DNA from: Mitsuokella multacida DSM 20544
GTDB taxonomy: Bacteria; Bacillota; Negativicutes; Selenomonadales; Selenomonadaceae
DNA: 64,000 nt
Direction: 5' to 3'
NCBI RefSeq assembly: GCF_000155955.1
Contig: NZ_GG697141.2
Coordinates: 1,140,588-1,204,587, forward strand
The position numbers were made by a program, and so were the translations under genes. The notes under the pieces are model-generated. The model saw nothing but the letters and a program-made list of their open reading frames with translations, was not told the origin of the DNA and did not search any database. This document shows, one piece after another, positions 7,836-15,877 of this stretch (positions within the stretch are counted from its first letter, which is position 1; every line of letters begins with the position of its first letter).

Positions 7836-8672
7836 ATGTCAACGGAACCCCGGCCGACGTCTGCCAACGGCATTGTCATCACCTTTTTCAGCACGGCTTC
7901 GGCCGTCGGCAAGACGCTCGTCGCCTGCAACATGGCGTCCGAGCTGGCCCGCGAGGGCTACCGCGTCTGCCTCGTCGATTTCGATCTCCAGTTCGGTGAC
8001 GTCTGCCACTACCTGCAGCTCCAGCCGACGAAGACACTGGCCGACCTCCAGCGCACGATGCAGGTCGAGGGCGACTCGTGCCGCGTCCAGGAATTCCTGA
8101 CGCCGTATGAACGCGAGGGCGTGCACTTCTCCGTGCTGGCCGCGCCGAAGCTGCTCGAGGAAGCCTACAACATCCACCACGACTACGCCGTGCGCGCAGT
8201 GCGCGCGCTGCAGCGCCAGTTCGACTACATCCTCATCGACATGGCCTCGATGTTCAGCACGCTGAATCTTGCCATGCTCGACCAGTCGACCATCGTGACT
8301 TTCCTCGGTATCGTCGACTTCTTGCCGACGATAAAAAACATGAAAATAGGTATGGACACCCTTAAAACACTGGGTTATGATAAGAACAAGATCCGCCTCG
8401 TGCTCAATCGCAGTGATGCCAAGACGCGCATCAGCCTCGCGGACGTGCAGAAGCTCCTCGGCGAGCCCTTCTACCACGTCCTGCCGAATGATTTCCGCGC
8501 CGCGAGCACTTCGATACGAGACGGCATCCCGCTCGTCCTGGCGCCGCAGAGGACGGCCCTTGGCGATGCCCTCCGGGCCCTCGTCGACCGCTACACCAAC
8601 CACAGCAGCACCCCAGCCGAGACAGAGGCCAAGCAGCAAGAGTCATCCTGGCTCAGCCGCATCTTCGGTTAA
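7836..8672 (+). CDS. tadZ: TadZ/CpaE-like MinD-family ATPase, no receiver domain
   Basis: This 278-residue ParA/MinD-type protein lacks the N-terminal receiver-like domain of classical TadZ. The region corresponding to Walker A reads FFSTASAVGKTLVA, so the signature lysine of the deviant Walker A (KGGxGKT) is replaced, while the GKT is kept. The VCLVDFDLQFGDVCHY segment is the conserved switch region of TadZ proteins. ATG 7836 is chosen because AAAGGAG lies 8 nt upstream. It sits between the secretin and a full-length TadZ, so the two may form a heteromeric polar-localisation unit; this is inference. Confidence 0.82.
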   Translation: MSTEPRPTSANGIVITFFSTASAVGKTLVACNMASELAREGYRVCLVDFDLQFGDVCHYLQLQPTKTLADLQRTMQVEGDSCRVQEFLTPYEREGVHFSVLAAPKLLEEAYNIHHDYAVRAVRALQRQFDYILIDMASMFSTLNLAMLDQSTIVTFLGIVDFLPTIKNMKIGMDTLKTLGYDKNKIRLVLNRSDAKTRISLADVQKLLGEPFYHVLPNDFRAASTSIRDGIPLVLAPQRTALGDALRALVDRYTNHSSTPAETEAKQQESSWLSRIFG

Positions 8673-8690
8673 AGAAAGGAGGCATTCCCG

Positions 8691-9821
8691 ATGTACCGTG
8701 TCATGCTGGTCGAGAAAGACCGCCTGATGCTCTCCAAGCTCAGCGCCGTCATCGAGCGCACGCCGGGCTTCACGATGGCTGTACGCTATCAGAGCAAGCA
8801 GGACGCACTGGGCCAGGGCCGCATGTTCGACCCGAACCTCATCCTGCTCGATATCGACAACGAGAATGCCATCCCACTCATCGAGTCCTTCCACCAGTCC
8901 TACCCCAATGCCGACATCCTCGGCATGGCGGCTGAGTGGCGCCCCGAGAGCGCGACACACCTCATCGGTGCGGGTGCGCGCGGCTGCCTCATCAAGCCGT
9001 TCACCGGCGTCGAGCTGCAGGAGGCTGTGCGCGAATTCGTCACGGAGGGCAGCGAGAAGGACTGCGAGACGCTCGTCTTCTTCAGCCCCAAGGGCAAGAG
9101 TGGCAAGACGACGCTCATAGCCAACCTCGCCGAGGCTCTGGCGCGCCGCTCGCACGAGCAGGTCGGCATCATCGACGCAGACCTGCAGTTCGGCGACATG
9201 GCCGTCTTTTTCAACCTCGCGCCGAAGTCGACGATCGTCGAGGCGGCCCGCGATGTCAGGTTCCTCTCCCCCGTGACGCTCAAGCGCTACTACGTGCCCG
9301 TCTCCGAGCGCGTCCACGTGCTCTGCGGTACGACGAAGCCGAACTACATCGACAAGGTCTCCATCCCGCAGCTCGAGAACATCATCCGCATGTCCAAGAG
9401 CCTCTTCCGCTACCTGCTCATCGACGTGCCGCCGGGCTTCAACCCGACGTCGATTGCCGCCGCGGAGAACTCCAGCGTGACGTACCTCTGCGCGATGATC
9501 AACGGCGCTTTCGAGATGGACCACATGCGCCGGGCGCTGGCGATCTTCCAGGACTGGGATGACGCCGACGAGCGCGCCAGGGTCATCTTCACGCGCGTCT
9601 CGCCATGCACGGAGCAGAAGCGGCGCGAGCTCGAGAATGAGCTCGGCCACCCCGTCGCGGCCATCATCCCGAATGAGTACCTCGTCGTCTCGCAGGCCGC
9701 CGACAACGGCCAGATGGCGACGGAGTTGCAGCCGGACAATCCGCTCGCCAAGAGCGTCGACCGGCTCGCCGAGCAGATTATCGGCAGCCGCGCCCCGCAG
9801 GCAGCGAGGTGGTCGTCATGA
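8691..9821 (+). CDS. tadZ: TadZ/CpaE pilus localisation ATPase
   Basis: This 376-residue protein has an N-terminal receiver-like domain (about residues 1-115, with LILLDID at the phosphorylation-site position). It is followed by a MinD-type ATPase with a near-canonical deviant Walker A, SPKGKSGKTTL, and the switch IIDADLQFGDMAVFFNL. TadZ directs the Tad apparatus to its cellular position. A strong AAAGGAGG precedes the start. The gene overlaps tadB by 4 nt, which points to translational coupling. Confidence 0.92.
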   Translation: MYRVMLVEKDRLMLSKLSAVIERTPGFTMAVRYQSKQDALGQGRMFDPNLILLDIDNENAIPLIESFHQSYPNADILGMAAEWRPESATHLIGAGARGCLIKPFTGVELQEAVREFVTEGSEKDCETLVFFSPKGKSGKTTLIANLAEALARRSHEQVGIIDADLQFGDMAVFFNLAPKSTIVEAARDVRFLSPVTLKRYYVPVSERVHVLCGTTKPNYIDKVSIPQLENIIRMSKSLFRYLLIDVPPGFNPTSIAAAENSSVTYLCAMINGAFEMDHMRRALAIFQDWDDADERARVIFTRVSPCTEQKRRELENELGHPVAAIIPNEYLVVSQAADNGQMATELQPDNPLAKSVDRLAEQIIGSRAPQAARWSS

Positions 9822-10777
9822 AGGCACTTCTCGCCATTCTGATCACCGTCTTCTGCTTTGCCCTGCTCCTCGGGCTGCTATCCATCCGCTCGCGCGAAGA
9901 CCGCGTCATGACGGAGCGCCTCAACTACTTCGCCGGCGGCGAACAGGCGCAGCGCCAGAAGCAGAAGCTCACGCCGAAAGCCTTGCTCTATAACTGCATT
10001 GAGGGCATCGCCAATGGCCTCGGGCGGCTGCAGCAGGGCAAGCGCATCGAGCTCATGATGCAGCAGGCGGACTGGCCGATACGCGGCACCGAGTTCGAAG
10101 CCATCCTGCTGCTCTGGGGCGGGCTCGTCGGACTCGTCACCTTCCTCGTGACGCTCAAGGGCGCGATGTTCTTCGTCGGTGCCTTCGTGGGCATCCTGAT
10201 GGGCTTTGCTCTACTGGGCCTGCGCATCCGCAGACGGCGCAAGAAATTCACGAACCAGCTCGGCGACATGCTGACCATGGTCGCGAACGCCCTGCGCGCC
10301 GGTTTCAGCTTCATGCAGGCCTTCGAGCTCATCTCCCGCGAGATGGACGCCCCGATGGGCCGCGAAGTCCAGCTCGTCGTCAATGAGGTCAACCTTGGCA
10401 ACACCCTCGAGTCCGCGCTCGACAACATGCAGCGCCGCGTCGCCAGCCCCGACTTCGAGCTCGTCGTCACCGCCGTGCTCATCCAGAGACAAGTTGGCGG
10501 CGACCTCGCCAGCATCCTCGATACGATCAGCGAGACGATTGCGGAGCGAGTTAGGATGCGCAGAGAGGTCATGACATTGACGGCTCAGGGAAGACTCTCC
10601 GGTATTGTCTTGGCTATCTTGCCATTTGCGATGGCAGGTATCCTGACCTTCATCAAGCCGGATTATCTGAAGCCATTGCTTGAAGATGAGGTGGGCCGCA
10701 TCATTATCGGCATAGCCATAGTTTCAGAACTCATTGGCATCTTTTTTATCAAGAAAATCACAGATATTCGTTATTGA
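9818..10777 (+). CDS. tadB: Tad inner-membrane platform protein TadB
   Basis: This 319-residue GspF/T2SSF-domain protein has membrane segments near the N-terminus, at about residues 95-140 and at the C-terminus. With TadC it forms the inner-membrane platform driven by TadA. The conserved platform motif GDMLTMVANALRAGFSFMQA and the second half QRQVGGDLASILDTISETI are visible. ATG 9818 overlaps the tadZ stop (ATGA) and has AGGTGG 5 nt upstream. Composition changes to AT-rich in the last 80 codons (from about 10545), and this continues through the pilin genes. Confidence 0.92.
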   Translation: MKALLAILITVFCFALLLGLLSIRSREDRVMTERLNYFAGGEQAQRQKQKLTPKALLYNCIEGIANGLGRLQQGKRIELMMQQADWPIRGTEFEAILLLWGGLVGLVTFLVTLKGAMFFVGAFVGILMGFALLGLRIRRRRKKFTNQLGDMLTMVANALRAGFSFMQAFELISREMDAPMGREVQLVVNEVNLGNTLESALDNMQRRVASPDFELVVTAVLIQRQVGGDLASILDTISETIAERVRMRREVMTLTAQGRLSGIVLAILPFAMAGILTFIKPDYLKPLLEDEVGRIIIGIAIVSELIGIFFIKKITDIRY

Positions 10778-10787
10778 GGTATAGATA

Positions 10788-10982
10788 TTGTCATTGATAT
10801 CACTTTTATCGTACATGAAGCGACGTTACTTATCCGAACGAGGACAGGGAATAGTTGAATATGCTCTGTTATTAATTTTTTTGATAGGAATCTTTGCTTT
10901 TTTCATGAGTCCATATTTTAGGTTGCGGTATCGCTTGATTTATTTACAAATAATAGGAGAAATAAATAAAATAGTAAGTTAA
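10788..10982 (+). CDS. flp: Flp-type prepilin 1
   Basis: This 64-residue small prepilin has a basic leader (MKRRYLSERGQG) followed by IVEYALLLIFLIG, the Flp class-III processing site with Glu at +3 after the glycine and the usual Tyr. The hydrophobic helix is followed by an unusual short basic/aromatic tail (PYFRLRYRLIYLQ) instead of the Gly/Ala-rich tail of most Flp pilins. The start is TTG 10788, with GAGG 8 nt upstream. The gene is AT-rich compared with tadZ and tadA. It may be a minor or diverged pilin. Confidence 0.8.
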   Translation: MSLISLLSYMKRRYLSERGQGIVEYALLLIFLIGIFAFFMSPYFRLRYRLIYLQIIGEINKIVS

Positions 10983-11065
10983 ATTTTATTTTATATTTAC
11001 ATGTATGTATTCTCCATAAGGAGTTGCATAATAAATAAATAATATAATATTAAGGAGGAGTATTT

Positions 11066-11284
11066 ATGTTAGAAATTCTTAAGTACATGAAAGTCCGCTA
11101 TCTTAATGAAAAAGCTCAGGGCATTACGGAGTATGCCTTGTTGCTGGTTTTTGTCGTAGCTGTAGCGGCAGCGGTACTGTTCAATACTACGACTGGTACA
11201 AGCTTAGCTCAGGGGCTCAAAGATGCATTTGGGAATGTAGTAAAAGAGCTTACAGGAACACACACTGTTGTAAGTGGAAGCTGA
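11066..11284 (+). CDS. flp: Flp-type prepilin 2 (probable major pilin)
   Basis: This 72-residue prepilin has leader MKVRYLNEKAQG, then ITEYALLLVFVVAVAAAVLF and a small polar tail rich in Thr, Gly and Val, typical of the major Flp subunit. AAGGAGG lies 8-9 nt upstream of ATG 11066. An 83-nt AT-rich gap separates it from the preceding pilin gene. That gap and the strong ribosome-binding site suggest higher expression than the neighbouring pilin gene. Confidence 0.88.
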   Translation: MLEILKYMKVRYLNEKAQGITEYALLLVFVVAVAAAVLFNTTTGTSLAQGLKDAFGNVVKELTGTHTVVSGS

Positions 11285-11314
11285 TAGGGTACTGTATGTA
11301 AGGGGGCGGGATTT

Positions 11315-11779
11315 ATGAAATTCCAGAAAGGACAATCCATTTTGGAATTTGCATTTATCCTGCCTTTTTTTCTTTTTGTTCTCTATTTTGTTTTTTATTT
11401 ATGCTCTTATTTTGCCGATTATTTATATCTTAGTTCTATTGTTCGTGATAGTGCTCGTTCAGCATCTGTTATAACTACTGAAGATTATCAAAAGATAGGA
11501 TACAGTGATGTATACAAAAACTATAGTGATGCAAAGTTACCGTTAAATTTTTATGAATGGTCGCCCGATAATCGCAATGATTTTAATGTCAGTTATGTAA
11601 AATCATCTGGAAATGTACAAGTAAAAGCTTGGGCAAAAATAACAGAAAATACAAGCGGTTCTACTTTTGTTCATATTGTAAATGGTTTGGGAAAACTTAT
11701 TGGTAGTGATAAAGATATCACAGAAAGTTTTGATTTAAAAATAACGTACGAAATGCGTAGTGAGAACAAACAAGAATAA
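11315..11779 (+). CDS. tadE: TadE-like minor pseudopilin
   Basis: This 154-residue TadE-family protein has the processing motif KGQSILEFAFILPFFLFVLYF near the N-terminus, a single hydrophobic helix and a small soluble domain. TadE proteins are pseudopilins cleaved by the prepilin peptidase and needed for pilus assembly. The gene is very AT-rich (many Tyr, Asn, Lys and Asp codons ending in A/T) between GC-rich neighbours. A second TadE/TadG-type gene usually follows; here the TadG homologue lies about 13 kb away at 25.2 kb. Confidence 0.85.
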   Translation: MKFQKGQSILEFAFILPFFLFVLYFVFYLCSYFADYLYLSSIVRDSARSASVITTEDYQKIGYSDVYKNYSDAKLPLNFYEWSPDNRNDFNVSYVKSSGNVQVKAWAKITENTSGSTFVHIVNGLGKLIGSDKDITESFDLKITYEMRSENKQE

Positions 11780-11795
11780 TGAGAGGTGAGGTACG

Positions 11796-13202
11796 ATGTC
11801 GTTATTGACGCGCCTGGGACGGGCGGCTGGTGAGAATCGTCAGGTCAATATTTTTGGTGCCCGTGAGGACAGCCAGGATATGGCGGCGGAGCGCTCGTAT
11901 CAGGAAGTCAAGCAGCGTATCCATCAGCGCATTGTCGATGAGATGACGCCGGAGGAGCAGCTGATGCTGACTTCGGTGCATCAGGACCCGCATCAGGTCG
12001 AGACGCTCATCACGGATTACTGCCAGCGCGTGCTCGACGAGAATCCGTTTGCCATCCCGCAGGGCGAGAAGCCGCGCCTCATCGCGGACATCCGCGACGA
12101 GGTGCTCGGCCTCGGTCCTATCGAGGCGCTGCGCAAGGACGACGCCATCACCGAGATCATGGTCAATGGCCCGCGTCAGGTCTTCGTCGAGCGCATGGGC
12201 AAGCTCGAGCTGACGGATGCGAAGTTCCACGACACGGCGCATCTCATGAACATCATCGAGCGTATCCTGACACCGCTTGGCCGCCGCGTCGATGAATCGT
12301 CGCCGCTCGTCGATGCGCGCCTCGAGGACGGCTCGCGTGTCAACATCATCATTCCGCCGCTCTCGCTCGTCGGTCCGTGCCTGACCATTCGCAAGTTCTC
12401 CAAGACGCCGCTTAGCGTCGACAACCTGATTTCCTTCGGCACGATGGACGAGAAGATGGCGACGTTCCTGCGCGCCTGTGTCAAGGCGCGCATCAACATC
12501 CTCGTCTCGGGCGGTACTGGCTCCGGTAAGACGACGACGCTCAACGTCATCTCGTCGTTCATCCCCGAGGGCGAGCGCATCGTCACCATCGAGGATGCCG
12601 CCGAGCTGCGCCTTCAGCAGCAGCACGTCGTGACGCTCGAGGCGCGCCCGGCCAACCTCGAGGGCAAGGGTGCCATCACCATCCGCGACCTCGTGCGCAA
12701 TGCCCTGCGCATGCGCCCCGACCGCATCATCGTCGGCGAGGTCCGCACGGGCGAGGCGCTCGACATGCTGCAGGCCATGAACACGGGCCACGATGGCTCG
12801 CTGACGACGGCCCATGCCAACAGCCCGCGCGACGTCCTCTCGCGACTCGAGACGATGGTCATGATGTCCGGCCTCGAGCTGCCAGAGCGTGCCATCCGCG
12901 AGCAGATCTCGTCGGCTATCGACCTGATCATCCATCAGGCGCGCCTGCGCGACGGCAGCCGCAAGATCACCTACATCACCGAGGTGCAGAAGATGGAGGG
13001 CACGACTATCACGACGCAGGATATCTTCCGCTTCGATCAGACTGGCTTCGACAGCAACGGCAAGATCCTTGGTCACTTCGTGCCGACCGGCTTGCAGCCG
13101 AGCTTCCTCGAGAAATTCGAGATCAGCGGCATCAAGCTGCCCGACGGCTTCTTCACCGCCGCCGGTACAAATGACATCGCCTTCGAGGGCGGCCACTTCT
13201 GA
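11796..13202 (+). CDS. tadA: Tad secretion ATPase TadA/CpaF
   Basis: This 468-residue hexameric ATPase of the GspE/VirB11 superfamily powers Flp pilus assembly. The Walker A motif [11 protein letters not shown] has K245. The Asp box [11 protein letters not shown], the Walker B region [23 protein letters not shown] and the His box [11 protein letters not shown] follow in the expected order. The N-terminal helical domain (residues 1-110) is of usual length. GAGAGGTGAGG precedes ATG 11796. From about codon 12 composition returns to the GC-rich norm, marking the right edge of the AT-rich pilin block. Confidence 0.95.
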   Translation: MSLLTRLGRAAGENRQVNIFGAREDSQDMAAERSYQEVKQRIHQRIVDEMTPEEQLMLTSVHQDPHQVETLITDYCQRVLDENPFAIPQGEKPRLIADIRDEVLGLGPIEALRKDDAITEIMVNGPRQVFVERMGKLELTDAKFHDTAHLMNIIERILTPLGRRVDESSPLVDARLEDGSRVNIIIPPLSLVGPCLTIRKFSKTPLSVDNLISFGTMDEKMATFLRACVKARINILVSGGTGSGKTTTLNVISSFIPEGERIVTIEDAAELRLQQQHVVTLEARPANLEGKGAITIRDLVRNALRMRPDRIIVGEVRTGEALDMLQAMNTGHDGSLTTAHANSPRDVLSRLETMVMMSGLELPERAIREQISSAIDLIIHQARLRDGSRKITYITEVQKMEGTTITTQDIFRFDQTGFDSNGKILGHFVPTGLQPSFLEKFEISGIKLPDGFFTAAGTNDIAFEGGHF

Positions 13203-13236
13203 GGCGTAATTTACGATTTGAGAAAGGATTGAGACG

Positions 13237-14160
13237 ATGCTGAAGCTGCTGTTTGTCCTCTCCCTGACGGCTGTGTTGTTCTTGATTTTGCTCGGCCTGA
13301 TTCGCAGCAAGGTCCAGCCGAAGTCGACGATGCGCCAGCGTATCGAGAGTCTGGAGACACTCGACGTGCAGCCGGGGGCCTTTGGACAGCCGCAAGCGGC
13401 ACAGCCCGAGGCCAGGAAGCCAGCGGGCGGCATCAAGCAGATGCTCGGCGCATTGGCGACGACCTTGACACCGTTGCGGCTGCGCCCCATCATCCAGAAG
13501 CGCATCATGCTCGCAGGCAAGTCGCGCGAGTGGGGCGTCGCCGAGTTCTTCGGCAGCTGCCTGCTCGGCGCCGTTGTCATGTGGCTGTTTGCGCTGGTGA
13601 TGGTCCGCACGGCTACATATGCGCCCGTACAGAAGGCCATGATGGTCTTCCTGCTCGGGCTCCTAGGCGGCCTCATGCCCGTCGTATTCCTCAATACGAC
13701 CATCCAGCGCCGCCAGAAGCAGATCGAGCACCAGCTGCCAGAGGTGCTCGACCTGCTCTGCGTCAGCGTGCAGGCGGGACTTTCCTTCGACGCCGCGCTC
13801 TCGAAGATCACGGCGCGTATGAAGGGCCCCTTTATCGACGAATGCCGCCGCATGCAGGATGATATCCGCATGGGCGTCGTGCGCCGCACCGCCATGCGCA
13901 GTATGGCCGACCGCTGTGGACTCGAGGACGTCTCGCTCTTCATGACCTCCATCATCCAGGCCGAGCGCCTCGGCACCAGCATGGGCAAGACTCTCAAGAA
14001 CCAGGCCGACAACATCCGCGAACGCCGCCGCCAATACGTTAAGGCCCAAGCCATGAAAGCCCCGGTCAAGATCGTCTTCCCGCTCGTCCTCTTCATCTTC
14101 CCAGCCATCTTCGTTGTCACCCTCGTGCCGAGCTTGCTGTACCTGCTCAAGAACCTCTAG
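13237..14160 (+). CDS. tadC: Tad inner-membrane platform protein TadC
   Basis: This 307-residue T2SSF-domain protein is the partner of TadB. It has an N-terminal membrane segment, a linker with a Pro/Gln/Ala stretch, then a membrane pair (about residues 105-155). The conserved LPEVLDLLCVSVQAGLSFDAAL and a C-terminal membrane helix follow. AGAAAGGATTG precedes ATG 13237. It is the last structural gene of the main tad operon and is followed 12 nt later by the DUF192 gene. Confidence 0.93.
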   Translation: MLKLLFVLSLTAVLFLILLGLIRSKVQPKSTMRQRIESLETLDVQPGAFGQPQAAQPEARKPAGGIKQMLGALATTLTPLRLRPIIQKRIMLAGKSREWGVAEFFGSCLLGAVVMWLFALVMVRTATYAPVQKAMMVFLLGLLGGLMPVVFLNTTIQRRQKQIEHQLPEVLDLLCVSVQAGLSFDAALSKITARMKGPFIDECRRMQDDIRMGVVRRTAMRSMADRCGLEDVSLFMTSIIQAERLGTSMGKTLKNQADNIRERRRQYVKAQAMKAPVKIVFPLVLFIFPAIFVVTLVPSLLYLLKNL

Positions 14161-14172
14161 AAAGAAATAATC

Positions 14173-14526
14173 ATGCAGACAAAAACATTTCAGGTAGAAG
14201 GGGCCGACACCACCCTCACCGTCCATCTAGCGACCAACTTCTGGCAGCGCTTCCGCGGCCTCATGCTGAGAAGCACCCTGCCGCCCGCCACGGCCTTGCT
14301 CATCGCGCCGTGCAACAGCATCCACATGTGTTTCATGTGCTTCGCCATCGACGCCGTCTACCTCGACAAACAGGGCAAGATCCTCAAGATTGCCAGCCAC
14401 CTGCGCCCCTGGATCGGCCTCTCCGCCTGCTGGCGCGCTCACAGCGTCCTCGAAATGACAGCAGGACAGGCAGACGCCCTAGGACTTCATACAGGGCAAA
14501 AGTTTACAATTCAAGAAGCAAAATAA
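14173..14526 (+). CDS. DUF192-family protein
   Basis: This 117-residue DUF192 (COG1430) protein has the family core FRGLMLRSTLPPATALLI, HMCFMCFAIDAVYLD and AHSVLEMTAGQAD. Family members are small beta-rich proteins of unknown function, often secreted; no signal peptide is seen here. DUF192 genes are found beside Tad loci in other bacteria. Only 12 nt separate it from tadC, so it is probably the last gene of the operon, which ends at the terminator just downstream. Confidence 0.85.
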   Translation: MQTKTFQVEGADTTLTVHLATNFWQRFRGLMLRSTLPPATALLIAPCNSIHMCFMCFAIDAVYLDKQGKILKIASHLRPWIGLSACWRAHSVLEMTAGQADALGLHTGQKFTIQEAK

Positions 14527-14560
14527 AAGTCAGGCCCGAAAATATCGTGCCTGACTTTTT
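14525..14560 (+). terminator. Terminator of the tad operon
   Basis: AAAAGTCAGGC pairs with GCCTGACTTTT across a 13-nt loop and is followed by a T-run. It sits right after the DUF192 stop codon. Confidence 0.9.
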
Positions 14561-14670
14561 CGCTGTCCTATATCATTACGTGCATGTGCGCACATGATTC
14601 TACATAATTGTGTGATTCCCACCACATAATTATATATAATCGTGTGATGTCAGAAAAGTGCCTATTTTAC

Positions 14671-14721
14671 TCATTCCTCGTCAAAACATCCCTTGAGCCG
14701 TTGGATGCTAGCGATAGCGAC
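14671..14721 (-). pseudogene. 3' remnant of a KilA-N/RhuM-like gene (copy 1)
   Basis: On the minus strand the last 16 codons read AIASIQRLKGCFDEE followed by a stop. This matches the end of the longer remnant at 15638-15853 (TASIQRLKDRFDEE). Nothing recognisable of the gene remains further upstream on the minus strand, because the hicAB promoter region begins there. Confidence 0.5.
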
Positions 14722-14730
14722 GAGGACTTT

Positions 14731-14781
14731 TTATATAATATTACATAAAACGTTGACATATTATGTAATATTATATAAAAT
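14731..14781 (+). promoter_or_regulatory. hicAB promoter within an 18-bp palindromic operator
   Basis: An 18-bp perfect inverted repeat (14731-14748 and 14761-14778) flanks the -35 TTGACA (14753-14758) and runs up to the -10 TAAAAT (14776-14781, 17-bp spacer). This is the arrangement expected for autorepression by the DNA-binding antitoxin HicB. Confidence 0.85.
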
Positions 14782-14799
14782 AGTCGTAGAGGTGATGAC

Positions 14800-14991
14800 A
14801 TGACAACGGCTGAGCTTATACGATTGCTCAAGAAGCATGGATGTTACATGGTGCGGAACGGAGCAAACCACGACATCTATCAAAGTCCCGTCACGGGGAA
14901 ACTGTTTTCCGTGGGACGTCACTCAAAAGAAGAAGTCCGAACTGGGACGCTCAAGAAGATTCTCAAGGATGCGGGAATCCCATTGAAATAA
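14800..14991 (+). CDS. hicA: HicA toxin (mRNA interferase)
   Basis: This 63-residue HicA toxin has a double-stranded RNA-binding-like fold and degrades mRNA when free of HicB. The conserved glycine/histidine motif MVRNGANHDIYQSP contains the catalytic histidine, and GRHSKEEVRTGTLKKILKDAGI is the typical C-terminus. AGAGGTGATGAC precedes ATG 14800. It is first in a two-gene operon with hicB, under the palindromic promoter just upstream. Length and motifs are complete, so it is probably functional. Confidence 0.92.
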   Translation: MTTAELIRLLKKHGCYMVRNGANHDIYQSPVTGKLFSVGRHSKEEVRTGTLKKILKDAGIPLK

Positions 14992-15035
14992 TGGACTGCT
15001 TTCATAATAACCACGAGAACAAGGAGGTCATTATC

Positions 15036-15428
15036 ATGAAATATGTATATCCAGCAATCTTGACGCCAGAAGATGATGGTGTCATCGTATCTTTTCCTGA
15101 TGTAGAGGGAGCTTATGCGGATGGGGCTACCATCGAGGAAGCGCTCGACAACGCGGAAGATGTCCTGAATGTAATGCTGCTTACGATGGAAGAACAGCAT
15201 AAAGAAATTCATCCACCGACGCCGCTCGCATCGCTTAGGATTCCAGAAGGATCTACAACAGCTCTTGTACGTGCCGATACGCTGGCATACAGCCGGAAAG
15301 TTGATACAAGAGCTGTCCGCAAGAGCGTCTCTATTCCAGCATGGATGGATGCTCTGGCAAAAGATCATAATCTGAACTTGTCGAACGTTTTGCAGAACGC
15401 TATCCGCAGAGAATTGAATATCGCATGA
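15036..15428 (+). CDS. hicB: HicB antitoxin
   Basis: This 130-residue antitoxin has an N-terminal partial RNase-H-like domain (YPAILTPEDDGVIVSFPDVEGAYADG) that blocks HicA. The C-terminal part (KSVSIPAWMDALAKDHNLNLSNVLQNAIRREL) resembles a ribbon-helix-helix DNA-binding domain and presumably reads the upstream palindrome. AAGGAGG precedes ATG 15036. It follows hicA by 44 nt. Confidence 0.92.
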   Translation: MKYVYPAILTPEDDGVIVSFPDVEGAYADGATIEEALDNAEDVLNVMLLTMEEQHKEIHPPTPLASLRIPEGSTTALVRADTLAYSRKVDTRAVRKSVSIPAWMDALAKDHNLNLSNVLQNAIRRELNIA

Positions 15429-15464
15429 TTCATGATTGATTACGGAACTGGCTGCGCAAAAGTA

Positions 15465-15492
15465 CCCTCCACGGTGACCAAACCGCGGAGGG
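15465..15492 (+). terminator. Probable terminator after hicB
   Basis: CCCTCCACGG pairs with CCGCGGAGGG around an 8-nt loop, one mismatch, followed by CACTTCCTTTT. The T-run is imperfect, so termination efficiency is uncertain. Confidence 0.5.
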
Positions 15493-15637
15493 CACTTCCT
15501 TTTGGTAGAGCGATGTCCACCTCAAATCCTAGCTCTATCATACCACGAGAGCAGATGCTAAACAAGAAGGATGGATCTCGTCCGCCTCGCAAGCTCGGCA
15601 CCATCCCCGTGAGCGTGGATGGCTTGCTGCAATAGGA

Positions 15638-15853
15638 TTACTCTTCGTCAAAACGGTCTTTGAGTCGCTGGATACTGGCTGTAGCAGCGATAGAGCGCAG
15701 CTGGGAGATGGCAGTATCATGGAGGCGCTTCAAGCGTTCAGCTTGAGGCAGGCCTGTCTTGATGAATTCTGCATTGAGGTTTTCTAGATTAGACAGGACG
15801 ATGAGCTCGACGAGATTGGCGGCATCGCGGATATTTCCTCGTGCATCGGGGTT
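15638..15853 (-). pseudogene. C-terminal remnant of a KilA-N/RhuM-type gene (copy 2)
   Basis: On the minus strand 71 codons remain open, containing ARGNIRDAANLVELIVLSNL, LNAEFIKTGLPQAERLKRLH and ATASIQRLKDRFDEE. This resembles the C-terminal part of virulence RhuM/KilA-N-type proteins, recognised from general pattern only. A stop codon (15854-15856) closes the frame immediately upstream and no start is available, so only the 3' end of a former gene survives. A shorter copy of the same end lies on the other side of hicAB. Confidence 0.55.
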
Positions 15854-15877
15854 CTAAACGTGTCGAATTCGACGCTT

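Noticed and set aside
11802-14150. Open minus-strand frame of 782 codons opposite tadA and tadC
   Set aside because: It is a shadow of two well-conserved plus-strand genes in GC-rich DNA and has no ribosome-binding site or recognisable motifs.
15505-15550. tRNA-like stretch GGTAGAGC...CTCAAATCC...CTCTATCATACCAC
   Set aside because: No acceptor stem and no complete cloverleaf could be formed.
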